From: Ailanthus altissimus
Taxonomy: Eukaryota; Streptophyta; Magnoliopsida; Sapindales; Simaroubaceae
Direction: 5' to 3'
DNA: 64,000 nt
Assembly (NCBI GenBank): GCA_946807835.1
Contig: CAMPEX010000001.1
Location: 3,239,001 to 3,303,000 of the forward strand
Shown here: piece by piece, positions 1-11,945 of the stretch
Position numbering within the stretch: position 1 is the stretch's first letter
Layout of the letters: the number at the start of each line of letters is the position of its first letter
Notes under the pieces: model-generated
The model's database searches: none
What the model saw: only the letters and a program-made list of their open reading frames with translations
Told to the model about the DNA's origin: nothing
Position numbers and translations under genes: made by a program

Positions 1-1571
1 CGAATGCAGTAATTTTAAAACTATTTCTTAAACCGAACATGTAAACGTATATCTATGGATATATATCAAGACCATAAATCATTCTTATGCATTGAAAGCT
101 CATAAAACATACATTTTTATTATGCGGAAACATAATAAACGAAAGATAAAAGAAATGGCAGATTTTCACTCACAACCGCTCCGCGCTCAATTTCACTCCG
201 GATTTTTGCTCCTGTTTACCGCTCTCAATTTTCTTCACCTACGCGCTATAAATGACATTTAGAACCAAATCGAATGCTAAAATCTCATTTAACTACTAAA
301 CGCTCTAATTGGCATACAAAACCCGGATGCATACTATTTCCCGATTTTTATTTACGGAGTCATTTAATCTAATCTAACTCACCATCTGGTGCCCTAAACA
401 TATTAAACGCCATATAATTTGGTTAGACATAATTGCCCTTCACCTTTTCAAAATGAACAATTATGTCCCATTTTCTTCATTTTTGGTTTTTTCATCAACC
501 ATATACATTCAACATACATAAGGCACCATTTACACACAACAACTCAATCAAAACACCACTCAATCCGTAACTTCCCTAAAGTGGCAGAATTTCACCATAT
601 GTTCCAACATATTTCTTTTCTCAATTTCTTGTTCCAATTACATCAAAATTAAGCCAATTTCATTCTAATGCCCTAATTACAACCACTTGAAGTCTCTATA
701 TTCAAATCACCCAAAACCCTAATTCTTACCTTGCCAATTTCTTCAAATTGATGACTCCTTCAAGCTCTACACTAGAATTCAACTCAATCTAAATCAAGAA
801 TACACACAAGAACATCAATTGAAGTAATCTTAAAAGCTCACTTATAAATTTCACAAAACAATGCTTTCTTTACCTCTTTGTCTTGAATTTCCACTAATGG
901 AGGCTTCAATTGAGCTTAGAAATTGGTATGTAATCTTATTTTGGCTTGATTAAAAATGAAAAATCATGAAAAAAAACTGAAATTTCACTATAGGAGCACC
1001 CTCTTCACCTTGCATGAATTTGCTCTCTTTCTTTTGCTCTAAGTATTTGCTTTTTGTTCTTTTGAAAAATCTACACACTTCCAACATTTATATAGTGCTC
1101 CCTCAATTGACCATTTTGCCCCTCAACTTACTCTAAATTACTAATTTGCCATTAGTTGGAAACTAAGTATGTAATTGGTTCATTTGTAACTATCTAGTTA
1201 GAATAGTCCAACGAACTAACTAGAATTTCCAACTTGGCAATCCATGAGATTTCTTTTAATTGGTCCATTCTCTAATATATGGATTGTATTTCTCAACAAA
1301 GGCTTGTTCCATACATAACCCTTAAATGGAAATTTATGTAGTGAAATAGAATTTTCTTTTCCAAGCCAATAGAGAAAAATTCCAAAAATATTCTAGGGTC
1401 GTCTGATGCTCCGATCGAGTGTGAAATTACCAAATTAGGTCTAATATCTCTCACGCGCACCATAAAAACAATATTTCTAATAGGGTTAAAAATCGGGTAA
1501 CCCTACCGTGTCTTTATTGCTCTATACAAAAATTTAGGCGCCAATACTACTAATAGGGATTGGATATTACA
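1..1571 (-). mobile_element. Partial LTR of family A (Tekay/Del chromovirus), cut by the window start
   Basis: This is the right-hand 1.57 kb of a family A LTR in minus orientation. It aligns by eye along its whole length with 33670-35239 and 41330-42895, the LTRs of the near-complete element in this window, and it ends in the same GGATATTACA terminus (reverse complement of the TGTAATATCC start). It lies next to D-type LTR sequence that begins at 1572, so it was inserted into a D LTR whose left part lies outside the window. The left end is missing, so I cannot tell whether this is a solo LTR or part of a full element. The small open frame at 419-652 is LTR sequence that recurs in every A LTR and is not a gene. 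Confidence 0.9.
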
Positions 1572-2052
1572 ATATATATGATTAAAAAGTCAACAATTAT
1601 GTTATTCAAGTACTAAAATTAATTCTATTTAACTTTTATTCAGACAAAATCTAAAGATGAATATTCTCTAATTAATCTGAATATAATAAACTAAACCCAA
1701 TCTCTTAATCAAAAAGCAAACAAGGGTTAAATTCACTAATATAAAAGGAGTCTAAGGTTTTAACTTATCCCCTAATATTTTATTGAACCTATTAATCTCT
1801 TAGTTGATTCATCAATACTAAATTGTTGGCTAAAACACAAATATTGTTATAAGCCTTTATTGATGGTCAGATAACTATATTTCATCATAATCAAATATCT
1901 ATATATCTAAGTAATCAGAATAGTATGAAATTAATTAAGAACAAGTTTAATAATATGTTTAATATTAATTAGAATAGTTTCATGTAGCATAGACATATAT
2001 CTACATAGCATCTAAATATATGTCTATGCTACATGAAACTCATAGTTATTAC
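1572..2052 (-). mobile_element. D-type (Tat/Athila-like) LTR, left fragment
   Basis: This segment resembles the interior of the D LTR at 56040-57424, including the shared stretch 'ttaacttttattcaga' and the 'tggtcagataactatat' motif, in the same orientation. It is bounded on the left by the family A LTR and on the right by a family C LTR beginning TGTTGG at 2053. The D sequence resumes near 11189. It contains the 25-bp inverted repeat listed separately. Confidence 0.75.
1976..2040. repeat. Perfect 25-bp inverted repeat with 15-nt loop
   Basis: Bases 1976-2000 are the exact reverse complement of 2016-2040, with a 15-base spacer at 2001-2015. Other D LTR copies, such as 56480-56530 and the reverse of 24510-24570, match only the right arm here ('atatgtctat' context). 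The left arm therefore looks like an inverted copy made in place. Confidence 0.95.
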
Positions 2053-3748
2053 TGTTGGAGTCAGTGCTTACATGTCATTTTAATATTGTATGAATATTAA
2101 TTGTTTAATATTTATACAATAAACATTTCGAATAAAAATTGTTAATTTTATAATTATATGGCATAATGCTTGTAATACTACAGACATTGTATGATCTGAA
2201 GGAGTTCATATATGATCTAAATGAGTTTAGACTAAGGCTAAGAGTTAGCAATGCTTATAGTTATAAATGCTGAGAGTTAGCACTATTAAGAGTTAGTAGG
2301 TTATAAGAGTTAGCGAGATCTAAAGAGTTAGAATCTTATCTACAATAGGACCAAGACCTAAGAGTATATTTGTAATGACATAGTTGCAATAGGTGCTAGG
2401 AAATATCATTGTGTAAGTATGCCTCAAACATTATGTTCCTAATCTATGTTCACCAATGTGTGTTTATCGGTAAATCACTATTATATAGATCAGTGTATGT
2501 CTATATCTGATTGGTGCATATGGTTGTTCTTAGCTGACCATGAGCTTAGAACTTGTATAGGCATGCGAGTATCTAGTCAGAACTAGATATTGAACAAACT
2601 CATAAGGACTTCAATAGATATTTTATGAAGTCGTCAAAAGAAGGTTCTTTCAAGTTAAGTAATATTCGTGGTCCTTTGACCTAAGCGCTATGGTGGACTT
2701 GTGAGTGATCTACCATACTTTGGTTCCACATATGTAACAGACCTTTCATGGCTTAACCCTTATATGTCGCTGGATATGGTCCAATGCTCATAGAGTCCGG
2801 GGTGCGTAGATACGGGATCCGTCAGCTTATATAGGTAAGTTGTATATCCGATGCTTTGAGATTGTATTTCATAAAGTCTTGTGGCCACGAGCATAAACCC
2901 AAAAAAAGATTATTCTATAGGGTTAAACAATATCGCAAAAATATTTACGTATATTGTTTATCGAGATACAAATCTGGAGATAAGTTCAAGGATGTGCTTA
3001 CAGGGATTTAATGGTGCTGATCTATATCCCGCACATATAAGGTATAAATGATGGAAGAATTATATGTATGCATAGTGACCTCAACTTGTATGGTCTAACG
3101 TGCTGATTTGTAATATTCGTAATGTGCGTGGGGCATTGATTACGGACTCATGGAATAGTTCTATTTGACAAATTGGGTGTGGACCTAGGGAGTCTCGCAA
3201 TGTGAAATGTACGCTTTGTGCACTTGGGCATCGTACCGTATTAAATGGTTTAATACAGTGAAATCCAATAATTTACTATGGTTAAGTTAACTAAAGTATA
3301 TGATTAAATAATAGGACCCACTTTAGGTTAACTTGGTAACCTAGTAAGGACATAAAAATAATTTTACTTAATGATTATTTAATTATTAAATAATTAAAAT
3401 AAATATTTATTTATTTAATAGTTAAATAAATAATTTAACTTAAATATGGTTAAAAGTTAACCATATGGTTAAGTTAAGTTAACCTTACTTAATGGTTAAG
3501 TAAAGGTTAACCTAACTATGGTTAAGTTAGTTAACTAGGGTTAGATTATTTAAATATTTATTTAATTTAAGGGTTAAGTTAAACTAACCTAACTAAGGTT
3601 AAATATTAACTATAGTTATGTTAAGTTGAATGCAAATTCAAATTAAGTGAAATAAAAATAAAATGCATCTTAAATTAATTGTTAATTAAATGTATTTGGT
3701 TTATATTAGTAAAATGAATTAATTTTAACTGGTTAAGTGTATTATGTA
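2053..3748 (+). mobile_element. Family C LTR, 5' portion (copy C1)
   Basis: The segment starts TGTTGGAGTCAGTGCTTACATG and runs parallel to the family C copies at 17643, 18012, 60937 and 62722. Shared landmarks are repeated 'gagttag' words, a 'gatggttgttcttagctgacc' block, and a 'ggttaag/gttaacc' word-rich tract at about 3280-3640. It sits inside a D-type LTR and is interrupted after about 3748 by a decayed family A element. C sequence resumes at 10703. No coding region is visible. The LTR superfamily cannot be assigned from this window because no C copy has an internal region. Confidence 0.8.
3280..3640. repeat. Tract dense in ggttaag / gttaacc words inside family C LTR
   Basis: This stretch is built from short palindromic words (TTAACC, GGTTAA, TTAAGTTAA) in changing order, with AT-rich 'taaataatt' spacers. 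An equivalent tract is at 20880-21230 in another C copy, and an eroded reverse version is near 12840-13010, so it belongs to the LTR and is not a local accident. Its function is unknown; it may simply be replication slippage. Confidence 0.8.
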
Positions 3749-3905
3749 TGTGAGCCCCACCCCTTCACGCCACGCGTCCTTCAGGGTGGGCCACGTACTC
3801 AAAAGAATATCGGAGTCCCCTCTTCTTTCTTTCACCTTTTCGAGGCTTGAACCCAGGACCATATGGGGTTCTAAGACCACTGGGGAGCACATCTGGTACT
3901 ACTTG
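3749..3905 (-). mobile_element. SINE-like block replacing the 5' LTR of the decayed family A element
   Basis: These 157 bases match neither the A LTR nor the A leader. On the minus strand they contain a Pol III box B-like string, GGTCCTGGGTTCAAGCCTCG, and end in GGGGTGGGGCTCACATACATA. A very similar ending, GGTGGGCTCTACATACAG, occurs about 100 bases after another GGTTCAA string in the foldback at 62380-62713. That suggests both are copies of one tRNA-derived SINE-like family. A convincing box A and flanking duplications were not found. The clean family A internal sequence starts right after it, at about 3910. Confidence 0.4.
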
Positions 3906-3950
3906 AGCTTGCATTTGATAATCATTTGAATCACTAAATTTACAAAAAAT

Positions 3951-6900
3951 ATGCATCGTTGTGGAGGCCCACGTACTAGGAGAGTAGCTGCGGAGGCTCT
4001 TGCATCTGAAGAGGAGTAGGGAAATAAGTCGGTAAATGTTCCTACGCTTCAAACCCCTCCTGAATCATCTCAACCTACTGAGCCAGAGGGTAGAAATGTG
4101 AATATAGCCCAGATGGCCCAGATACTAGCAGCAGCAATCCATCAACCGAGAGAGACCAAAGTGTCCATTGAGCGCGCCAAGAAATTGGGCGCTAAGCCTT
4201 ATGATGGTACCGGAGATCCCAAGAGAGCTCTATCCTGGTTAGAGAGCAATGAAGAAAATTTTTAGGTTATGGGATGTACTGAAGAACAGATGGTAGTATA
4301 CTCTGCATTTCTATTGAAGGAAGGAGCGAAGGATTGGTGGAAGGCCTTGCAAAGGAGGAACATCGATGAGGTGTCTTGGGCGCTTTTCAAAGAGGAATTT
4401 CTGAATAAGTTATATCCCAAAAGTTATAAAGATGCGAAGATAGAAGAGTTTTTCAAGCTCAAATAAGGTTCCCTCTCGGTGGCAGAGTACGAAAAGAAAT
4501 TTTCAGAGCTTCTCCATGCTGTTCTCTTTATAGCCGATAATGAGGAGCAGAAGGCTAACCGATTTGCAGTGGGTCTCAATCCTCAGATTAGGGCATATGT
4601 GGTATCGGCAGCCCACACTCAGTATGGAGCATTGGTGGAAGCTGCAACTCGGGTTGAAAAAAGTATGGCGGCCATCCCTAAACCAAAATAGTAGGGCCAG
4701 AAAAGAGGTTGGTCAGGTGGTTCTCGAGGAGGGCCAAGTAAATTCACACGAATATAGGAGAGATCTTCATGGTCCAGCAGGCGAAAACTAAGCCAAGGAG
4801 CTCAATTCAGTCAAGCTTACGTTCGGCAACCATCTGTCGAATTTCGAAGCACTAAGGAGAGTTGGAAGAATTTTTCGGTGTGTAATAAATGCGGCAAGGC
4901 CCATCCAGGGGATTGTAGGAAAGAGACTACCGGTTGTTATAAGTGTGGTTAAAAGGGCCACTACATGAGAGATTGCCCGAATGATGGAGCTAGCAGTAAG
5001 CCAGAAGATAGACCACCAGCTCCGGGATAAACTAGTGGCGGCCGAGGGCAGATTCGAGGCGGTCCTCAATTCAGAAGGCCGAGCTGCTCGAGCCAATCTA
5101 GTAGGGGAGTCAGTCGAGGAGGATCATTCGGAGGACCACAAGGTAGACCGCATACCCAAGCTAGGGTATTTGTAGTGATACAGCAGGAGGCAGATGCGGC
5201 CCTAGAAGTTGTGGCAGGTACGATGTCAATTTTTGATCGAGATGCTTATATATTGATAGATCCTAGAGTAACCCATTCTTTTATTTCTATGGAGTTTGCT
5301 GCAAATGCTAGTATAGCGCTCCAGTTATTAGATTGTGCAGTAGCAGTGTCTCTTCCTACAGGAGACTCCATTGTAGCAGAAAGGGTGTGTAGGAGTAGTA
5401 AAATCAGTATTGAGAGCCAAATGTTTATGGCAGATTTGATTGTGCTAGTCATCTGTGAGTTTGATGTGATTTTAGGGATGGATTGGTTGTCTAAATATCG
5501 GGCCTCAGTGGATTGCTTCTGGAAAGAAGTCAGATTATGTAACCCAGGCAAAACGAAAGTTATTTTTCATGGGGTGTGAAAATCACTTTTTGTCAGTATG
5601 GTATCGGTAATGAAGGCAAGAAAGATGCTTCGGAAGTCATGTCAGGGGTACTTAGTCTATTCCATAGACGCAAGAGATGGTGGAACGAAATTGGAGGATA
5701 TTCTAGTGGCTAGGGAGTTTCCAAATGTATTCCCAGAGGATCTTCAGGGCTTACCTCCATATAGAGAGATAGAGTTTAAAATAGAAGTAGCCCCTAGAAC
5801 GTAGCCAATTTCTAAAGCACCCAATAGAATGTCTCCTTCAGAATTGAAAGAACTGAAGGTTCAGTTAGAAGAGTTGGTGAATAAGGGTTTCATCAGACCA
5901 AGTACTTCTCCTTGAGGGGCACCAGTTTTGTTTATAAAGAAGAAAGATGGAAGTATGAGATTATGCATTGATTATAAGGAACTGAATAAAGTAACGATGC
6001 GTAATCAATATCCACTTCCAAGAATTGATGATTTGTTTGATCAGCTACAGGGAGCCAGAGTATTTTCAAGATAGATCTGAGGTCAGGCTATCATCAATTG
6101 AAGATCCAGGAGTAAGATGTTCCTAAGACGGCCTTTAGAACCCGATATGGGCATTATAAATTCTTGATTATGCCTTTTGGGCTGACTAATGTCCCAGCTG
6201 CTTTTATGGATCTCATGAATAGAGTTTTTTTGATCCTATTTAGATCGGTTTGTGATAGTATTTATTGATGATATACTGATTTATTCAAGCAGTGAGGAAG
6301 AGCATGCAGAACATCTGAGGATAGTTTTGTAAACCTTAAGGGGAGCATCAGCTGTATGCCAAACTTAGTAAATGTCAGTTCTAGCTAGATAGAGTTGCAT
6401 TTTTTGGGCATGTAATCTCTGCAGAAAGGGTAACAGTAGATCCCCAGAAGATTGAAGCAATAATGAATTGGAGACAGCCCACGAATGTGATGGAGGTCCG
6501 TAGTTTCTTGGGTTTGGCTGGGTATTATAGGAAGTTTGTAGAGGGATTCTAAAAAATAGCTGCTCCTCTAACTAAACTAACCCGGAAAGAAGAGACGTTT
6601 GTATAGTCGAAAGCGTGCCAGCAGAGTTTCGAAGAGTTAAAGCGAAGGTTGACTTTGGCCTCAATGCTTACACTTTCATCGGGGAATGACGAATTTACCA
6701 TATATTGTGATGCTTCCAGGCAGGGTCTAGGTTGTGTGCTGATGCAGAAGGAGAAAGTAATAGCCTATACTTCCAGATAATTAAAGAAGCATGAACAGAA
6801 TTATCTTACACACGACCTAGAATTAGCTGTAGTAGTTTTTGCTCTAAGAATTTGGAGGTATTATTTGTATGGGGTTCCTTGCAAGATTTTTACGGATTAT

Positions 6901-7936
6901 AAGAGCTTGCAGTACTTGTTCACCCAGAAAGAATTGAATATAAGGCAGAGAAGGTGATTGGAGCTTATTAAAATTATGAGTGCACTTTAGAGTACCATCC
7001 GGGAAAAGCTAATGTGGTAACAGATGCTCTCAGTAGAAGGCCTATCGGTTCAATAGCTCACTTAAAGGTCACATATCTATCAATGTTGGTAAAAATGAGG
7101 TCGTTAGGTGTAAAATTAGAATTGTCAGATTCGGGAGCACTATTAGCCACATTTCAGGTCCGTCCAATATTGATTGATCGGATCAAAGAACTACAGACTC
7201 AAGATCCACAGGTAGTTAAATTAAAGGGTGAAATCGAGTTTGGGCGGCGAAAGGATCTTTCAGTGACCGAGGATGGTGTAGTAACCTTGGGTCAGAGGTT
7301 ATGTGTTTCAGATGTAAATGAGTTAAGAAGAGAGATTATGGAAGAAGCTCATTCTTCTGCATATGCTATGCATTCAAGGAGCACAAAGATGTACCGTACC
7401 CTAAAAGAGCACTACTGGTGGAAGGGCATGAAGAAATCTTTAGCTAAATTTGTCTCGAGATGCCTAACTTACCAGCAAGTAAAGGCTGAGCATCAAAAAC
7501 CTACTGGGCTCTTACAACCCCTTTCGATTTCAGAGTGAAAATGAGAAGAATAACGATGGACTTCGTGGTAAGACTTCTGCGTAGACAGAAAGGCAATGAT
7601 GCAATATGGGTAATTATTGATAGGCTGGCGAAATCTGCCCATTTCCTACCTATTAGAAGCAATTATTCTTTAGATAAATTGGCCCAGTTGTACGTAGATG
7701 AGATAGTACGACTCCATGGAGTTCCAATATCCATTGTGTCAGACAGGGATTCACGGTTCACTTCTCGATTTGGCCCAGCTTACAGAAAGCTCTAGGCATA
7801 AAATTGAGTTTCAGTATGGCTTTTCATCCATAGACGGATGGTCAGTTTGAGCAAACAATTTAGACACTCGAAGATATGTTTAGAGCATGTGTTATAGAGT
7901 TTAAAGGGAGTTGGGATACTCATCTGCCACTAATGG
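3951..7936 (+). pseudogene. Gag-pol polyprotein of family A, heavily mutated
   Basis: The frame opens with MHRCGGPRTRR at 3951 and follows the family gag: a gag core around 4150-4690 (KDWWKAL, AEYEKKFSEL) and a zinc knuckle near 4930-4980 (CYKC...GHYMRDC). Next come an aspartic protease (LIDPRVTHSFIS, 5250-5285; catalytic context DPGAT changed to DPRVT), RT at about 5900-6450 (FIDDIL), RNase H at 6660-7020, and an integrase HHCC region near 7370-7480 with part of the catalytic core (IVSDRDSRF near 7733). Many in-frame stops (about 4263, 4464, 4689, 5577, 5802 and more) and frameshifts (for example near 6070) break it. Coding similarity stops in mid-integrase at 7936, where the LTR begins. It is clearly non-functional. 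Confidence 0.9.
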
Positions 7937-10702
7937 TGTAATATCCAATCTCTATTAGTAGTCTTGGCACCTAGATTTCGGTATAGAGCAATAAAGACCC
8001 CGTAGGATTACCCGATTTTAACCCAGTTAGAAATATTTTCTTTATGGTGCGCGTGAGAGATATTAGGCCTAATTTGGTAATTTCACACTCGATCGGAGCA
8101 TCAGACGACCTTAAAATATTTTTGGAATTTTTTTCTATTGGCTAGGAAAAGGAAATTCTAATTTACTATATGAATTTTCATTTAAGGGTTATGTATGGAA
8201 TAAGCCTTTGTTGAGAAATACAATCCATATATTAAAGAATGGACCAATTAGAAGCAATCTCATGGATTGCCAAGTTGGGAATTAAGTTAGTTCCTTTGAC
8301 TATTCTAACTAGATAGTTACAAAGGAACCAATTAAATCCTTCCATTTGAACTAATGGCAAATTAGGAATTTTGAGTAAGTTGAAGGGAAAAATGGTCAAT
8401 TGAGGGAACACTATATATATGTTGAAAGTGTGTAGAGTTTTCAAGAGATCAAAAGTAAACATTTAGAGCAAAAGAGAGCAAAATTCGTGCAAGTGTTGAA
8501 GGTGCTGCTACAGTAAAATTTCAGTTTCTTTTTCATGATTTTTCATGCTTAATCAAGCTAAAATAAGGTTACATACCAATCCCAAAGCTCAATTGAAGCC
8601 TCCATTAGTGAAAATTCAAGACAAAGAGGTAAGGAAAGCATTGTTTTGTGAAATTTATAAGTGAGCTTTTAAGATTACTTCAATTGATGTTCTTGTGTGT
8701 ATTCTCGATTTAGATTGAGTTGAATTCTAGTGTAGAGCTTGAAGGAGTCGTCAATTTGAAGAAATTGGCAAGGTAAGAATTAGGGTTTTGGGTGATTTGA
8801 ATATAGAGACTTCAATTGGTTGTAATTAGGGCATTAGAATGAAATTGGCTTAATTTTGATGTAATTGGAACAAGAAATTGAGAAAAGAAATATGTTGGAA
8901 CATAGGGTGAAATTCTGCCACTTTAGAGAAGTTAGGGATTGAGTGGTGTTTTGATTGAGTTGTTGTGGGTAAATGATGGATTATGTATGTTGAATGTATA
9001 TGGTTGATGGAAAAACCAAAAATGAAGAAAATGGGACATAATTGTCCATTTTGAAAAGGTGAAGGGCATATGTCCAACCAAGTTATAAGGCGTTTAATAA
9101 TTTTAGGGCGCCGGGTGGTGAGTTAGATTAGATTAAATGACTCCGTAAATGAAAATCGGAAAGTAGTATGCATCCAAGCTTTTAATGCTGATTAGGGCGT
9201 TTAGTAGTTAAATGAGATTCTAGCATTCAATTTGGTTCTAAATGTCATTTATGGCACGTGGGTGAAGAAAACCGAGAGCGGTAACGGGAGCAGCAATTTG
9301 GAACGAAATTGAGCGCGGAGCGGTTGTGAGTGAAAATCTGCCATTTCTTATATCTTTTGTTTACTATGTTTCCGTATAATAAAAATGTATGTTTTATGAG
9401 CTTTCAATGCATAAACATGATTATGATATTGATATGTATCCATAGATATGCATTTACATGTTCGGTTTAAGAAACAATTTTAAAATTTTTGCATTTATTT
9501 TAAAGGCCATTGGTACCCTCAGATTATAGTGGTGGTGATTTTATTAGACTCGGCCGGTATATCCCGTGCACATGGGCAGGTCTTGGGGTTGTGTCACTAA
9601 TTTCGGAAAGTCAGGATGTCGAGTCATGTGAGTCGCTCTATGTGTATGGGGTATTGTCTCGCTATATGTATGCGATGTAAGATTCCGCTACATAGCTAGT
9701 GAGATGTCACTGTGAGTGCTGCTAGTTGAGGTGCCCCATGACCTACTCACGTGTGCGATGCTAGTTGAGTCGCTACGTGAGTATAGAGCTTTAGGGTTAC
9801 CATTGGTACAGTTTAGAAAGAAAATGGCTGAGCAAGAACTTTACTAGTTTTTAATTTATCGATAGCGTTTATGCGTTTATATGCACACGGCAATTATTAT
9901 GTTATACAGATTTTGGATATTGCTTTCCAAAGATGTAGATAAAACCCACTCGGCAATATTTCATCGGCATATGATATTAGAAACCGTTTTACAATTTTAC
10001 ATCAGTTTTAGAAGCATGATTTATGCATGTACTTTAGAATTTGCTATCTATGCATAATGTTATTTTATTTGAAATCTTAATTGCACTCACTGAGCTCCTT
10101 TAGCTCACTCGTTTTGTGTTTTATGTTTTCTAAACCCTTCCCAGATGCAGGTCTTGGTATGCAAGCTGCTGATTCTTCTATTGCCGAGTAGTGGGCCAAA
10201 TCTGAAGATCATTTTTGTATATGTAAATGTGATAAATAGCACCATTTACTTTATGCATAGTAGTTGTAGGCATGTACATTTGTATGTATGTTTTGAAACA
10301 ATAAGAAGAGATTTCAATATTATGATGATTGTTTTGCTTTTTATAAGTATGCTCATTTTGTGAGTCAAATGAAACTATTGAGTTGTGTTGGATTTGATTT
10401 GGAAAGGACCGGAGGTCCAAATTGGTAGTATTGAGAAGTGTTTGAAATAGAAGTGAAATTTCTTTGCAGGTTTGATATGGATTTTTCAAAAAATAGGGGA
10501 AACTCTGCCCGTTTTTTTTAAAAAATTAAGATATTATTTTTATGTATATTACAAGATTTTTTTAATAGTAGCAAGAACTAAAAAGGGGCTCGCATTGTAG
10601 AAATTTCTCAACTTACCTAGTTATATTCTGAGGAACTTCCGTTGAGGTACTCGGCAGGGCCGCTGGGACCAACAGTAGAGGGTCTCGGGGCGGGTCCTGT
10701 CA
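7937..10702 (+). mobile_element. 3' LTR of the decayed family A element
   Basis: This 2766-bp LTR begins TGTAATATCC and ends GGGTCCTGTCA, matching in reverse the LTRs at 32475-35239 and 40085-42895. It abuts the truncated pol with no polypurine tract, so about 0.7 kb was lost up to exactly the LTR boundary. Its right neighbour is family C LTR sequence. The small frames inside it are shared LTR sequence and are not genes. Confidence 0.93.
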
Positions 10703-11188
10703 ATGTATGACTGAAAAATTTAAAGAGAAATTAAGAATGAAAATTGTGATGTTTTCAGGGGTTGAAAACATGTTCTATTCATTATCTTCCCTAATTAAAA
10801 TTAGCCATTAAAACATGGATTAAATTTATTTTTGTTCAAGTATTGAATAAACAAATAACAAATTTAATTAAGTTAAAGAGTTTAACTTTGAATTAAGTTT
10901 AAGAGTTAAACTGATTGCTAGATTAATATACTGCTATTATAGACAATCAACATACCTTTGTTGATTTCTAGGATTGATCAAAGTTTACATTTCAGGTGGA
11001 CTTCAAGCAATTTAATCTAAAGGCTTTATAGGTTAAATTCTCAATCTTGTTTATTAATTTGATTAATATGTATTTATTGTGTTCATTGTAATTTTTTAGA
11101 CTTTCTCTGTGCACATATATGTACGATATATGTATATTTTTTATGATGAATACATATACTACATGCATGCACCCTAGAATAATCAACA
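10703..11188 (+). mobile_element. Family C LTR, 3' portion (copy C1)
   Basis: This resumes the C LTR interrupted at 3748. It runs parallel to 21510-21835, with shared text such as 'agacaatcaa' and 'ggtggacttcaag'. It ends near CACCCTAGAATAATCAACA, which is the reverse complement of the minus-strand C start at 12301 (TGCTGATTATAATAGGGTG) with few changes. The D-type LTR continues to its right. I could not define an exact target duplication. Confidence 0.65.
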
Positions 11189-11945
11189 CCCAATAGTTAT
11201 CTTATAATTATGTATCAAATTATCTTACACTAAACACATAAATTTCTCTTTTGCATTTATTATTATTCCTTGAACAACATTATATTGGCCAGATATAAAA
11301 AAGTATTAAATGCAAGATAAAATAAATCAATATAATTTATTGAGTTCATAAACTAAGAGAATTAATAATATCTAACTACATATTAGGTTCAAAAGTCTAA
11401 CCCTAGATTAAGGAAATTTATGTCATAATAAATATAAGTGTTCCAAAGTAAATAATGAAAGACATCATGAATAAGACTATAAGAATAAGAGGGGATAATA
11501 AATTAAACAAGAGAACGCCATGGATTGTTTCTCTCTCTCTCTCTCTCTCTCTTGATTGATGCGCAAGTCTTGATCTTCAATCTTCAATCTTTACTCTTAT
11601 TTTGTGTTTTTCTTTTGTTAATTCTATTGCTATATGATATTCTCCCTTATTCCCTATTTCTTTTGGTTGTAAAAAGGTCTTTTTGTTGGTATTCGTAATC
11701 CTGGAGGTGTGTAACTCAAAATTCAAGTCATATAAAGAGTTTTGAAAACCTTCTTTTTTTACTTGCATAGCTAGGCCAAAATCTCCAATTCTTCATTTCT
11801 TCATTCGATTTTCTAGAATCTTTATGTCATGGTGTGAAATCCTATATTTAATCAATAAACACAATAAATAGCCATATATTCTATGATTTAACGCAAAATC
11901 TAAGTTTGAAAAGATATAAATAATAGTCTATATAAGTCCTTATCA
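11189..11945 (-). mobile_element. D-type LTR, right fragment (continuation of 1572-2052)
   Basis: The sequence parallels 56570-57424, with 'taaacacat', 'agttcataaactaa', 'gtctaaccctaga' and a terminal region ending CCTTATCA at 11945. That is the reverse complement of the TGATAAGG start seen in the D solo LTR ending at 46480. Together with 1572-2052 it forms a D LTR that was split by the C1 LTR and its family A passenger. A (CT)11 microsatellite lies inside it. Confidence 0.7.
11529..11552. repeat. (CT)n microsatellite
   Basis: About eleven uninterrupted CT units inside the D-type LTR fragment. Confidence 0.95.

Larger units (their letters stand above)
3906..10702 (+). mobile_element. Decayed family A (Tekay/Del) retrotransposon, plus strand
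   Basis: From about 3910 the sequence follows the minus-strand leader, gag and pol of the element at 32475-42895, here in plus orientation. It has a decayed gag-pol (3951-7936) and a complete 3' LTR (7937-10702), and is missing its 5' LTR and PBS. About 0.7 kb of 3' pol, with the integrase C terminus and chromodomain, is also missing. The right LTR end CCTGTCA at 10702 is followed by ATGTA, and ATGTA also occurs at 3744-3748. This could be a target duplication, but the left copy overlaps the SINE-like block. The host is family C LTR copy C1. Confidence 0.9.

Noticed and set aside
419..652. Recurring small open frames inside A LTRs (419, 8850, 34089, 41746)
   Set aside because: They are the same LTR segment in each copy, with no conserved start and no coding pattern; they only reflect repeated sequence.
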